A DNA stretch of 50,247 bases, taken from an uncultured Alphaproteobacteria bacterium (lineage in GTDB: Bacteria; Pseudomonadota; Alphaproteobacteria; HIMB59; GCA-002718135). The notes beneath the pieces are model-generated. The model ran no database searches. It saw nothing but the letters and a program-made list of their open reading frames with translations, and was not told the DNA's origin. This document shows, piece by piece, positions 1-8,447 of this stretch (position 1 is the stretch's first letter; every line of letters starts with the position of its first letter). Where the stretch lies: the NCBI GenBank assembly GCA_902615625.1, contig CACMPM010000010.1:1-50247 (forward strand), given 5' to 3'. The position numbers and the translations under genes are program-made.

Positions 1-92
1 CAACAATAGCTATATCTAGTGATAACTCACAAATATTAATTGGCGATATGAAAGGTTCTATTCTTTTATCATCCTTATGGGCAGACAATTAA
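1..92 (+). CDS. C-terminal fragment of an upstream gene, possibly a WD40/beta-propeller protein
   Basis: Only the last 29 codons lie in the window, in the frame starting at base 3 and ending at TAA 90-92. The fragment reads like the last blade of a beta-propeller (a Ser-Asp-Asn-rich turn, then an Ile-Gly-Asp-x-x-Gly-Ser strand and a terminal Leu/Trp stretch), but this is too short to assign a family. The other two forward frames have stops within the first 20 bases. No function is claimed. Confidence 0.35.
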   Translation, partial: TIAISSDNSQILIGDMKGSILLSSLWADN

Positions 93-232
93 GAGAGAAA
101 ATATGTTTAATCGTAAAACTCAAAATGTTGAAAAAATTGGCGAGTCGCAAAATCAATAGAAGAAATAGAGGAGTCAGATATTAATAATCTAACAAATCAC
201 ACTCATTAAGTTATTAAATTTAAAATAATTTA

Positions 233-316
233 TTAACAGCAATCTCCACCTTCACAAGTACAGCAACAGCTACAACTGCAACCACACTTTGGTGGGTTTG
301 GATTTTGATTTTTCAT
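233..316 (-). CDS. Cysteine-rich 27-residue peptide, metallothionein-like, unknown function
   Basis: An ATG at 316-314 opens a 27-codon frame ending in TAA at 235-233. The first ten residues are polar and proline-rich (Asn/Gln/Pro/Lys) and carry no Cys. The last 17 hold nine Cys, at positions 11, 13, 15, 17, 18, 19, 21, 26 and 27, separated by Gly, Ser, Thr, Glu and Asp. Both TGT and TGC are used. An AGG-containing stretch lies about 9 bases before the ATG. The gene is divergent from pirin, sharing a 43-bp gap. The Cys-x-Cys and Cys-Cys pattern suggests metal binding, as in metallothioneins, but I do not recognise a specific family. A chance frame over a degenerate ACA/GCA-type triplet stretch is the alternative. 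The same stretch on the plus strand is open but has no start codon. Confidence 0.5.
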   Translation of the reverse strand: MKNQNPNPPKCGCSCSCCCTCEGGDCC

Positions 317-359
317 AATGATACCTATATCTATATCTGAATAATATTTAAACAAATTT

Positions 360-1217
360 ATGAGAAAAATAATAGAAATTAAAGAGTGTATGAAGACTTT
401 TGAGGGTGACGGGATACCTGTAACGAGAGCTTTCCCTGTCCCCGGAATGAGAGAAAATGATCCATTTCTTCTTTTTGATCATTTTGGCCCAATTAATTAT
501 GAGCCAGGAGGTGCAACTGGTGTACCAGCACATCCTCATTGTGGATTTGAGGCAATTACTTATATGCTTGGTGGTGAAGTAGAGCATAGAGACTCATTTG
601 GAGGACAAGCAGAAATTGAAACTGGTGATGTACAATGGATGACAACTGGTTCAGGTTTAATCCACTCTGAATTAGTAACAGAAAAATTTAAGAAGAGTGG
701 TGGTATCATGCAAGGATTACAAATTTGGGTAAACCTTCCACAAAAAAATAAAAAAGTGAAACCTTGGTATCAACATATTAAAAGAAACACTATTCCAACA
801 GTATCTGAAAATGCAAATATAGAAATTAAAGTTCTTGTGGGTGAAATAAATGGAACCAAATCCAAAGTTCAAACATATTCACCTGTATCAATATTTGATA
901 TTCAATTTTCAAAACCAGATATGACAAAGTTTAATGTTGATAAAGAACAAAATCTTATGATCTATATTATTGATGGTCAGTTGCAGTTCAATGAGCAAGA
1001 TAAAATTGCTAATAAAGGTGATATGATTTATTTTGATCAATCAAGTGATGAGATTCAACTTACATCAATATCAGAAAAAGGATCCTACCTAGTTTTAGCA
1101 GGTAAGCCACTTAAAGAACCTGTTGCACGTTATGGTCCTTTTGTGGCGAATTCTGAAGGAGAAATCAAGCAAGCAATGATGGACTATCAAGAAGGAAAGA
1201 TGGGGAGCTTAGCTTAA
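360..1217 (+). CDS. Pirin family protein (iron-binding bicupin)
   Basis: A 285-residue protein of the usual pirin length with two cupin halves. The four metal ligands of human pirin (His56, His58, His101, Glu103) are matched by His58, His60 in the AHPHCGFEA motif and His102, Glu104 in the LIHSE motif. Pirins are non-haem iron proteins; some bacterial members have quercetinase activity and others act as redox-sensitive regulators, so the substrate here cannot be told. The ATG at 360 directly precedes the conserved N-terminal strand. The stop overlaps the stop of the convergent trmL gene by four bases. It is divergent from the Cys-rich peptide, which is also a candidate metal binder; whether the two are linked is unknown. 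Confidence 0.92.
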   Translation: MRKIIEIKECMKTFEGDGIPVTRAFPVPGMRENDPFLLFDHFGPINYEPGGATGVPAHPHCGFEAITYMLGGEVEHRDSFGGQAEIETGDVQWMTTGSGLIHSELVTEKFKKSGGIMQGLQIWVNLPQKNKKVKPWYQHIKRNTIPTVSENANIEIKVLVGEINGTKSKVQTYSPVSIFDIQFSKPDMTKFNVDKEQNLMIYIIDGQLQFNEQDKIANKGDMIYFDQSSDEIQLTSISEKGSYLVLAGKPLKEPVARYGPFVANSEGEIKQAMMDYQEGKMGSLA

Positions 1218-1660
1218 GTTAATTGGCGTAACATTTCACCAGCTACAATAGCAACTGAACTACTAAGATTAATCGATCTAGGCCCCTTTATCATTGGTAT
1301 CATTAATCTTTCATCGACAGAGCTATGAACAAAATCAGGTGCTCCTGCACTTTCTCTGCCAAATAAAATAATATCATTTGATTGAAATTTATAATCGAAA
1401 TAACTTTTTTTACTTTTTGTTGTTAGAAGAACGAGTCGATATGAATTATCTTTTGACCACTCATAAAATTTTTCCCAACTTAAATGTTTTTTTAATTTTA
1501 GATAATCATAGTAATCCATTGATGCTCTTTTTAATCTCTTATCATCAATCACAAAGCCAGCTGGCTCTATTATGTCTACTGGTATTCCAAGACAGGCACC
1601 TAGTCTAAATATGTTTCCTGCATTCTGTGGTATGTCGGGTTCAAATAGAGCAATTCTCAT
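1214..1660 (-). CDS. trmL: tRNA (cytidine(34)-2'-O)-methyltransferase, TrmL/SpoU family
   Basis: A 148-residue SPOUT methyltransferase. The N-terminal FEPDIPQNAGNIFRL segment, the FGRESAGAP loop around residue 101 and the C-terminal RSINLSSSVAIV motif are the three conserved blocks that form the trefoil knot and S-adenosylmethionine pocket of TrmL. The enzyme 2'-O-methylates the wobble base of tRNA-Leu isoacceptors. It is slightly shorter than the E. coli protein (about 157 residues) but complete. It is convergent with pirin, and its start faces petA across a 95-bp gap that probably holds both promoters. Confidence 0.93.
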   Translation of the reverse strand: MRIALFEPDIPQNAGNIFRLGACLGIPVDIIEPAGFVIDDKRLKRASMDYYDYLKLKKHLSWEKFYEWSKDNSYRLVLLTTKSKKSYFDYKFQSNDIILFGRESAGAPDFVHSSVDERLMIPMIKGPRSINLSSSVAIVAGEMLRQLT

Positions 1661-1755
1661 GTTTTTTTACTATATTATTTTATTACTTGCGTCACGCTGG
1701 CACATATTTAAAAAGTATTTTTTTGAGTAATTAAGATATAAGAAATTCACAATAA

Positions 1756-2283
1756 ATGGCTAAAAAACCCAAAAATAAGAGAAGAGATTTCCTACAACTT
1801 AGCACCGTAACGCTTGGTGCTGTTGGAACAGCTGCTTTTATATGGCCTTTTCTAAAAAGTATGAGTCCAGCAGAGGACACATTAGCTGCAGGATCAACTG
1901 AAGTAGATATTAGTACTATTGAAGAAGGTCAAAGTATAACAATAAAATGGCGTGGAAAACCAGTCTTCATTAAAAAAAGAACAAAAGAAGAGATAGATGC
2001 AGCTAAAATGGTTCAAGCTTCTGATTTAAGAGACCCACAAGATGATGCTGATAGAGTACAAAAAGAAGAATGGTTAGTTTTAGTGGGAGTGTGCACACAC
2101 CTAGGTTGTGTTCCGCTTGGTCAGAAAGTTTCTGATATGAAAGGTGAGTACGATGGTTGGTATTGCCCATGCCATGGTTCACATTATGATACGTCAGGTA
2201 GAATAAGAAAAGGGCCAGCTCCCAAAAACTTGGACGTTCCGCCCTATACCTTTTTAAATGATAATACTATAAAGATAGGATAA
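1756..2283 (+). CDS. petA: Ubiquinol-cytochrome c reductase iron-sulfur subunit (Rieske protein)
   Basis: First gene of the petABC operon, 175 residues. A twin-arginine type start (RRDFL at 9-13) precedes one membrane anchor at about 15-33, as in other Rieske proteins exported through Tat. The 2Fe-2S cluster boxes are CTHLGC (113-118) and CPCHGSHY (137-144). By family knowledge Cys113, His115, Cys137 and His140 bind the cluster, and Cys118 and Cys139 form the disulfide. The protein carries electrons from ubiquinol at the Qo site to cytochrome c1. The petB start follows after one base, so the genes are surely co-transcribed. Confidence 0.97.
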   Translation: MAKKPKNKRRDFLQLSTVTLGAVGTAAFIWPFLKSMSPAEDTLAAGSTEVDISTIEEGQSITIKWRGKPVFIKKRTKEEIDAAKMVQASDLRDPQDDADRVQKEEWLVLVGVCTHLGCVPLGQKVSDMKGEYDGWYCPCHGSHYDTSGRIRKGPAPKNLDVPPYTFLNDNTIKIG

Positions 2284-2284
2284 C

Positions 2285-3577
2285 ATGGATAAGAATCGAA
2301 AAGTACATCAGTTTAAAAACCCTGTCCTTAATTGGATAGAGTTTCGTTTACCAATTATTTCTTATTTCAAAAAAGAATACGGCGATTATCCGATGCCTAA
2401 AAATTGTAATTATTTTTGGAGTTTTGGTGCATTGGCAACAATTACACTTGTTACAATGATAGTAAGCGGAATTTTTCTTGCGATGAATTACACACCACAT
2501 ACTGATATGGCATTTGATAGTGTTGAAAGAATAATGCGAGATGTCAATTACGGTTGGTTAATGCGATACATCCATTCCAATGGTGCAGCCTTTTTCTTCA
2601 TCATAGTTTACATTCATATAGTAAGAGCAATGTATTTTGGTTCTTACAAATATCCAAGAGAGCTTAATTGGATTTTAGGTGTATTTATATTTTTATTAAT
2701 GATGGCAACTTCTTTTCTTGGTTACACATTACCGTGGGGACAAATGTCTTATTGGGGAGCTACAGTTATAACAAATTTATTTAGTGCAATTCCATTTATT
2801 GGTGAGGGATTAAAGACATGGCTTCTTGGTGATTACAATGTTGGAAATGCTACTTTGAACCGTTTCTTTGCTCTTCATTATGTTTTACCATTTGTTATTT
2901 TTGGTGTTGTAGGATTACATGTTGCTGCAGTCCACGTTCATGGTTCAAATAACCCTGATGGGATCGATATTAAAACTAATAACGATTCAGTAAACTTTTT
3001 TCCATATATGTTAATTAAAGATACAGTAGCTATGTGTGCTTTTGGTGTCGCTATTTCTGCAGTAATATTCTTTGGACCAAATCTTATGGCTGAAGTTGAT
3101 AATTATATTCCAGCAGATCCACTTGTTACACCAGCTCACATTGTTCCAAACTGGTATCTTGCACCTTTTTACGCAATTTTAAGAGCAGTACCTGATAAAT
3201 TGGGAGGAGTTCTTTTAATGTTTGGTGCGATAGTAATTCTATTCATTTTACCTTGGTTAGATAGATCAAAAGTAAGAAGCTGTAACTATAGACCAATATA
3301 TAAATGGTTTATGATGGGCTTTTTTGTTAATTTTTTCGCATTAGGTTATGTTGGTATGCTTCCTGCTGAAGGTTTATATCTTTTAATTGCAAGAGTGGGT
3401 TTACTTTACTACTTTGGTTTTTTCTTCATTATCACACCATTTGTTGGTTGGATAGAGAAGCCAAGTAAGCTACCGCTCAGTATTAGTGATGTTTATGCTA
3501 AAAATATAACTCCTAATATTGGTGGAGGAGAAAAAGGAATTCCTTCACCAGCAATGCAAAAAGATACAAATCTATAA
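2285..3577 (+). CDS. petB: Cytochrome b subunit of the bc1 complex
   Basis: A 430-residue membrane protein with the eight-helix cytochrome b layout. His97, His111, His198 and His212 are the b-haem ligands and sit at the same numbers as in Rhodobacter. The Qo-site motif that normally reads PEWY reads PNWY here (residues 288-291, bases 3146-3157), so the catalytic-site Glu is Asn; the flanking PFYAILRAVPDKLGG is fully conserved. The subunit oxidises ubiquinol at Qo and reduces quinone at Qi. The start lies one base after the petA stop and the stop overlaps the petC start (TAATG). No frameshift or truncation is seen. Confidence 0.97.
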   Translation: MDKNRKVHQFKNPVLNWIEFRLPIISYFKKEYGDYPMPKNCNYFWSFGALATITLVTMIVSGIFLAMNYTPHTDMAFDSVERIMRDVNYGWLMRYIHSNGAAFFFIIVYIHIVRAMYFGSYKYPRELNWILGVFIFLLMMATSFLGYTLPWGQMSYWGATVITNLFSAIPFIGEGLKTWLLGDYNVGNATLNRFFALHYVLPFVIFGVVGLHVAAVHVHGSNNPDGIDIKTNNDSVNFFPYMLIKDTVAMCAFGVAISAVIFFGPNLMAEVDNYIPADPLVTPAHIVPNWYLAPFYAILRAVPDKLGGVLLMFGAIVILFILPWLDRSKVRSCNYRPIYKWFMMGFFVNFFALGYVGMLPAEGLYLLIARVGLLYYFGFFFIITPFVGWIEKPSKLPLSISDVYAKNITPNIGGGEKGIPSPAMQKDTNL

Positions 3578-4326
3578 TGCGCCTATTACTTATTATTTTT
3601 CTATTCTTCTCTTCAAATTTATTTGCTGCAGAAATGAGTACTGAAAAAATGCCAAAACATGATTGGTCTTTCAAAGGTGTAACGGGAACTTTTGATAGAG
3701 CCGCAATTCAAAGGGGCTATAAAGTTTATAGAGAAGTATGTGCAGGATGTCATTCAATGAAACTGCTATATTACAGAGATCTTATTGATGTTGGTTTTTC
3801 TGAGGCTCAAGTAAAAGTAATTGCATCTGAATATACTGTATTAGACGGTCCAAATGATGATGGTGAAATGTTTGAAAGACCGGCTAGACCGGCAGACAGA
3901 TTTGTCAATCCATATGCTAATGATAATGAGGCAAGAGCAAATAATAATGGAGCTTATCCTCCAGATTTGAGTGTAATTACAAAAGCTAGAAAATATGGGG
4001 TTGATTATATTTATAACCTTCTTCTAGGTTATGTTGAACCTCCAAAGGGAATGGAGGTCGGTAATGGAATGTGGTACAATAAATGGATGGCTGGAAATCA
4101 AATAGCTATGCCAGCACCTATAGCCGATGGAAGTGTAGAGTATGATGATGGCACTGATAATAATGCAGAACAGTTATCGGCTGATGTAACACATTTTCTT
4201 CACTGGGCTGCTGAACCAGAAATGGAAGAAAGAAAAAATTTAGGAATCAAAGTAATATTATTCTTTATTATTCTAGGAACAATTGTATATTTAGCAAAAA
4301 ACAGACTTTGGCGAGACGTCACTTAA
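3577..4326 (+). CDS. petC: Cytochrome c1 precursor of the bc1 complex
   Basis: A 249-residue protein with an N-terminal Sec signal peptide (hydrophobic 2-17, Ala-Ala cleavage region near 17-18), one haem-c site CAGCH at 55-59, and a C-terminal anchor at about 225-241. The sixth haem ligand is probably Met178 in QIAMPAP, as in the family. It passes electrons from the Rieske centre to a soluble or membrane cytochrome c. It is translationally coupled to petB by a one-base overlap. The 3' end overlaps the convergent ychF gene by four bases. Confidence 0.96.
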   Translation: MRLLLIIFLFFSSNLFAAEMSTEKMPKHDWSFKGVTGTFDRAAIQRGYKVYREVCAGCHSMKLLYYRDLIDVGFSEAQVKVIASEYTVLDGPNDDGEMFERPARPADRFVNPYANDNEARANNNGAYPPDLSVITKARKYGVDYIYNLLLGYVEPPKGMEVGNGMWYNKWMAGNQIAMPAPIADGSVEYDDGTDNNAEQLSADVTHFLHWAAEPEMEERKNLGIKVILFFIILGTIVYLAKNRLWRDVT

Positions 4327-5423
4327 ACATTAAATAAAAAGTTCATTACATCACCGTCTTTAACGATATAATCTTTACCTTCTTGTCTTAACTTTCCTGA
4401 ATCTCTACTTCCAGCATCACCATTATTTTCTATATAGTCATTATAAGAGACAGTCTCTGCTCTAATAAATCCTTTTTCAAAATCAGTGTGAATTTTTCCA
4501 GCAGCTTGTGGTGCAAGTGTTTCTTTTTTTATTGTCCAAGATCTTGTTTCCTTTGGTCCACATGTAAAATAGTTAATTAAACCTAAAAGTTCATATCCTG
4601 ATTTTATTACCTTATTTAAAGTTGTTTGGTCTAAATTAAGTTCTTTTAGAAATTCAAGTTTTTCTTCTTCATTGTCTAATTCTGCTATTTGTGCTTCTAT
4701 TGATGCAGAGATTAAAACTACAGAATGATTATTTTTTTTGGCAAATTCAATGACTTTTTTTGATAATTCATTTCCAGTATGAATCGATTCTTCATCTACA
4801 TTACATATGTACATAGTTGGCTTTAGACTTATTAAGTTAAGACTATTAACAAAGTCAATTTCATTACTAGCAAATTCCTCAATTTTTAAGATACTATTAG
4901 CATCTAGTATTTGTAAGATTTTATTGATTATCTCAAATTTATGTTTAGCTTCTTTATCGTTTGCTTTTAATTTTTTTTCTAAACTAGTTTTTTTATTATT
5001 TAAGCTTTCAAGATCAGCCAATTGTAATTCTAAATTTATTGTTTCAATATCATCTAATGGATCAATTTTTGATGATACATGAGTAATGTTAGTATCTTCA
5101 AAGCATCTAACAACATGTGCTATTGCGTCAACTTCTCTTACATGTCCTAAAAATTTATTTCCTAAACCTTCTCCTTGTGAGGCTCCTTTTACTAATCCTG
5201 CAATATCAACAAAATCCATGAAAGATGGGATTATTTTTTCACTTTTTCCAATGATTGCAAGTTTGTCTAATCTGTCATCGGGCACTGCAACTCTTCCTAT
5301 ATTTGGTTCTATAGTTGCAAATGGATAATTTGCCGCCTCTGCTTTATTTGATTGGGTAAGAGCATTAAATAAAGTAGATTTACCAACATTTGGTAATCCA
5401 ACTATCCCGCACTTAAATCCCAT
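4323..5423 (-). CDS. ychF: Redox-regulated ATPase YchF (OLA1 family)
   Basis: A 366-residue Obg-family P-loop NTPase. The P-loop GLPNVGKST begins at residue 9, the switch region DIAGLVKGAS follows, and the G4 box reads NVDE rather than NKxD, which in this family goes with ATP rather than GTP preference. A coiled-coil arm lies in the middle and a TGS domain ends the protein (IHTDFEKGFIRAE and DYIVKDGDVMNFLFNV). It binds ribosomes and takes part in stress responses. It is the last gene of a minus-strand housekeeping run, two bases after pth, a pairing common in proteobacteria. Confidence 0.96.
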   Translation of the reverse strand: MGFKCGIVGLPNVGKSTLFNALTQSNKAEAANYPFATIEPNIGRVAVPDDRLDKLAIIGKSEKIIPSFMDFVDIAGLVKGASQGEGLGNKFLGHVREVDAIAHVVRCFEDTNITHVSSKIDPLDDIETINLELQLADLESLNNKKTSLEKKLKANDKEAKHKFEIINKILQILDANSILKIEEFASNEIDFVNSLNLISLKPTMYICNVDEESIHTGNELSKKVIEFAKKNNHSVVLISASIEAQIAELDNEEEKLEFLKELNLDQTTLNKVIKSGYELLGLINYFTCGPKETRSWTIKKETLAPQAAGKIHTDFEKGFIRAETVSYNDYIENNGDAGSRDSGKLRQEGKDYIVKDGDVMNFLFNV

Positions 5424-5425
5424 AA

Positions 5426-5986
5426 TTAATTTTGCTCACTTATTTTTGTTAAAAATAGAGGAATATCTGAAAATATTAATTCTATATTTTTTACTATTTT
5501 ATCAATTTTTTTATTTATTATTTCTTCTTCTGATTTTAAAAATTTATTTAAAACATAACTTGAAACTAAATCTTTATGTCCTGGATGGTCAATTCCAATA
5601 CGTATTCTAAAATAATTTTCCCCTATAAATTGGTCAATACTTTCCAATCCATTATGACCTCCGTTTCCACCACCTTGTTTTATTTTTACTTTCGATAATT
5701 CTAAATCAAGATCATCATGTATAACAAAAGTACGGTCTAGTTTTATTTTATAAAAATTTACAATTTCTGAAACAGCTTTTCCAGATAAGTTCATGAATGT
5801 AAGAGGTTTTAACACAAAGATTTTTTGATTATTTATTAGACCTGAATATAATTCTTTCATTTTATCTTCTTTGATTTTATCAAAATTAAAATACGAGATT
5901 ATATTATCCGCTAAATGGAAACCTACATTATGTCTGGTATTTTTATAATTTACACCTGGGTTTCCAAGTCCACAAATTAAAAACAT
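5426..5986 (-). CDS. pth: Peptidyl-tRNA hydrolase
   Basis: A 186-residue enzyme of normal length that cleaves peptidyl-tRNA released from stalled ribosomes. The signature blocks are all present: GLGNPG at 6-11, TRHNVGF with the catalytic His near residue 20, FMNLSG, HDDLDL with the catalytic-site Asp, and GGGNGGHNGL for tRNA binding. It lies between rplY and ychF in the order found in many alphaproteobacteria. Confidence 0.96.
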   Translation of the reverse strand: MFLICGLGNPGVNYKNTRHNVGFHLADNIISYFNFDKIKEDKMKELYSGLINNQKIFVLKPLTFMNLSGKAVSEIVNFYKIKLDRTFVIHDDLDLELSKVKIKQGGGNGGHNGLESIDQFIGENYFRIRIGIDHPGHKDLVSSYVLNKFLKSEEEIINKKIDKIVKNIELIFSDIPLFLTKISEQN

Positions 5987-6007
5987 AAAATGAAATATAA
6001 AGTAAAG

Positions 6008-6685
6008 TTACTTAGATTCTTTATTTTCTTCTTTATTATCGGAAGATTCTTCCTTCTTTTCTTCTGATTTCTCTTCACCACCTTCTGTTGCACCTTCTTC
6101 AGTTGCTTCTTCAGTTTTAGTTTCAACTTCTACAGTTGGCGGAACTAGAGTAGCTATTACGAAATCTCTATCTGAAATAGTAGGAGTAACTCCCTCAGGT
6201 AGTTGAATATTACTAATTTTAACTGCATCACCTATTTCACTTTCAATTAAATCAAATTCTAGTTTGCTAGGTATATTATTTGCATTACACGTTAGTTCAA
6301 CAAGTCTTCTAACAGTATTTAAAACTCCACCTTTTTTCAATCCAGGACATTTATCTTGATTTAAAAACTCAACAGGAATTTCAACATTTACTTTTGTATT
6401 ATCTTGTACTCTTAGAAAATCAAAATGTATTAGTCGATCACTTACAGGATGATATTGTAATTGTTTGGGAAGTATTTTTTCTTTCTTTCCATCGACATCA
6501 AGATCTATAATTGTTGAATAAAAAGAACCAGTACCCATTAATTTTTTTAGTATTTTATCTTCTAAAGCAATTTTCTTAGGCTCAGTTCCTTTACCATAAA
6601 TAATACCAGGGACTAATCCCTTCGTTAAAAGACTATGATTTGAACCTATATCTTTATTTCTTTCTATCGCTTTAAAATCACTCAT
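6008..6685 (-). CDS. rplY: 50S ribosomal protein L25/general stress protein Ctc
   Basis: A 225-residue two-domain L25 of the Ctc type. The 5S rRNA-binding N-terminal domain (about 1-95) includes GLVPGIIYGKG and HFDFLRV, and the beta-rich C-terminal domain runs to about residue 180. The final 40 residues are a low-complexity Glu/Lys/Ser tail, usual in alphaproteobacterial copies. It is downstream of prs after a 14-bp gap, and the prs-rplY-pth-ychF order is conserved in the group. Confidence 0.95.
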   Translation of the reverse strand: MSDFKAIERNKDIGSNHSLLTKGLVPGIIYGKGTEPKKIALEDKILKKLMGTGSFYSTIIDLDVDGKKEKILPKQLQYHPVSDRLIHFDFLRVQDNTKVNVEIPVEFLNQDKCPGLKKGGVLNTVRRLVELTCNANNIPSKLEFDLIESEIGDAVKISNIQLPEGVTPTISDRDFVIATLVPPTVEVETKTEEATEEGATEGGEEKSEEKKEESSDNKEENKESK

Positions 6686-6699
6686 AAAATAAAAAAAAA

Positions 6700-7635
6700 T
6701 TAATCGAAAAGGGCGGACACTGAAGTATCAGTGTTAATCCTTTTAATCGCATCACCCATTAAAGGAGCAATACTAATATGTCTAATGTTTTTTGTGCTTT
6801 TTACCTCTTTAGAAGGCTCTATTGTATCTGTTAATACCAATTCTTTTATGCTTGAATTTTCAATCTTTTTTAGCGCATCTCCAGATAATACACCGTGAAC
6901 AATATAGGAATAAATTTCTTTAGCCCCATTTTTACTCAGAGCTTCAGCAGCATTACATAACGTGCCTGCAGAATCAGCTATATCATCTAGTAAGATACAA
7001 GTTTTATCTTTTACATCTCCGATGATATTCATTACTTCAGACTCACCAGCTTTTTCTCTTCTTTTATCAGCAATTGCCAGTCCAGCCTCTAATCTTTTAG
7101 CAAAAGCTCTGGCTCTAACAACACCACCAACATCAGGTGAAGCAACAACTAAATCTTTGTTTCCATTAAATTTTTCTTTAACATCATCGATAATCGGCCT
7201 TACAGAAAAAATATTATCTAAAGGAATGTCAAAAAAACCTTGAATTTGACCAGCATGTAAATCCATTGTTAATACCCTATCAGCGCCCGCGGATGTAATT
7301 AAATTTGCTACAAGTTTAGCAGTGATTGGTGTTCTAGGCCCTGTCTTTCTATCTTGTCTTGCATATCCATAATATGGGATAACAGCAGTAATCCTTTTTG
7401 CTGATCCCCTTCTTGCAGCATCTATTGTAATTAAAAGTTCCATTAAATGGTCATTAGCCGGATGTGATGTGGATTGTATAATAAACACATCTTCACCTCT
7501 AATATTTTCATTTATTTCCACAAATATTTCTCTATCATTAAAAGTTCTAACAGAGGCATCTGCTAATGGCACATTAATATGTTTAGAAATTTTTTCTGCT
7601 AGGGATTTGCTACTATTACAGGCGATTATTTTCAT
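6700..7635 (-). CDS. prs: Ribose-phosphate pyrophosphokinase (PRPP synthetase)
   Basis: A 311-residue class I enzyme that makes PRPP from ribose 5-phosphate and ATP for nucleotide, histidine and tryptophan synthesis. Visible motifs are [10 protein letters not shown], the ATP flexible-loop region [27 protein letters not shown] with metal-binding His, the KRR loop of the active site, and the PRPP-binding [11 protein letters not shown]. The last is a mild variant of the usual VDDMIDTAGT. Length and domain layout are complete. Confidence 0.97.
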   Translation of the reverse strand: MKIIACNSSKSLAEKISKHINVPLADASVRTFNDREIFVEINENIRGEDVFIIQSTSHPANDHLMELLITIDAARRGSAKRITAVIPYYGYARQDRKTGPRTPITAKLVANLITSAGADRVLTMDLHAGQIQGFFDIPLDNIFSVRPIIDDVKEKFNGNKDLVVASPDVGGVVRARAFAKRLEAGLAIADKRREKAGESEVMNIIGDVKDKTCILLDDIADSAGTLCNAAEALSKNGAKEIYSYIVHGVLSGDALKKIENSSIKELVLTDTIEPSKEVKSTKNIRHISIAPLMGDAIKRINTDTSVSALFD

Positions 7636-7682
7636 ATAATCAAATTAATTACTATATTAGAATAATAATAGATCAACTAAAA

Positions 7683-8447
7683 TTAATCATTAAATGCAAT
7701 GATATTGAGCATTCTTCCTGTATCTCTGAATTTTTGTGATTCTCTTCGATGACTAAAAAAAACTCTCTTATTTGTGAAAGTATCTTTATTAATATTATAT
7801 ATATTTTTAATACCCAATTCCTTAAATTGATAGTTAATCAATTTTCTTAAATTAAATAAATCTTTTTCTTTATTTTTGTGTTTGAAGAAAATAGAGTATT
7901 TTTTATTTTTGCTTATAAACTTACTTTTAAAGTCTTTTGATACTTCAAAGTTTTTAAAGCTCAAACAAGGACCAATAAGAACAACAATATTTTTTTTAAT
8001 TATTTTTTGTTTAACAAAATATCCTATACCTTTAGCGGCTATATTTTTTAATGCCCCTTTCCATCCTGAATGAAGAGCGCAAATATATTTTCTATTTTTA
8101 TCAAAAATAAAAATTGGACAACAATCTGCAGTTAAAACTCCTAAAGCTATTTGCTTATTGCTTGTAATTAACCCATCTCCAGAATATTTTTTATCTATAT
8201 TTTTTTTATTAATTTCTACAATCTTGTTGGAGTGTATTTGGCTAATAAATTTAATTTTTTTTTTGATATTTAAATTCTTTAGACAAATATCAATATTTTT
8301 ATTTACATTTACTTTAGTATCTTTGCTGTTTAAACTACAGTTCAATGAATAGTTTTCTTTTTTTGATACTCCACCTTTTCTAGTAAAAAAACCAGCTTTA
8401 ACAAAAGATCTAATGTTCGCATGTGTAAAATAATTTTTAGAAATCAT
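7683..8447 (-). CDS. pgeF: Peptidoglycan editing factor PgeF / multicopper-type purine nucleoside phosphorylase (YfiH, LACC1 family)
   Basis: A 254-residue DUF152-type protein. The metal-site residues of the family are recognisable as His72 (QIHSN), Cys109 or Cys110 (LTADCCPI) and His126 (ALHSGWKG), with IGPCLS further on. E. coli YfiH removes mis-incorporated L-Ser from peptidoglycan precursors, and related proteins have purine nucleoside phosphorylase or adenosine deaminase activity, so the native substrate is open. Its start overlaps the midA stop by four bases (ATGA type), so the two are translationally coupled. Confidence 0.92.
   Translation of the reverse strand: MISKNYFTHANIRSFVKAGFFTRKGGVSKKENYSLNCSLNSKDTKVNVNKNIDICLKNLNIKKKIKFISQIHSNKIVEINKKNIDKKYSGDGLITSNKQIALGVLTADCCPIFIFDKNRKYICALHSGWKGALKNIAAKGIGYFVKQKIIKKNIVVLIGPCLSFKNFEVSKDFKSKFISKNKKYSIFFKHKNKEKDLFNLRKLINYQFKELGIKNIYNINKDTFTNKRVFFSHRRESQKFRDTGRMLNIIAFND

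Noticed and set aside
103-184. Two tiny overlapping plus-strand frames of 18 (103-159) and 19 codons (125-184), the second very basic.
   Set aside because: No recognisable motif and they overlap in different frames; they could be remnants of a decayed gene but nothing supports either. The stretch 93-232 otherwise shows nothing.
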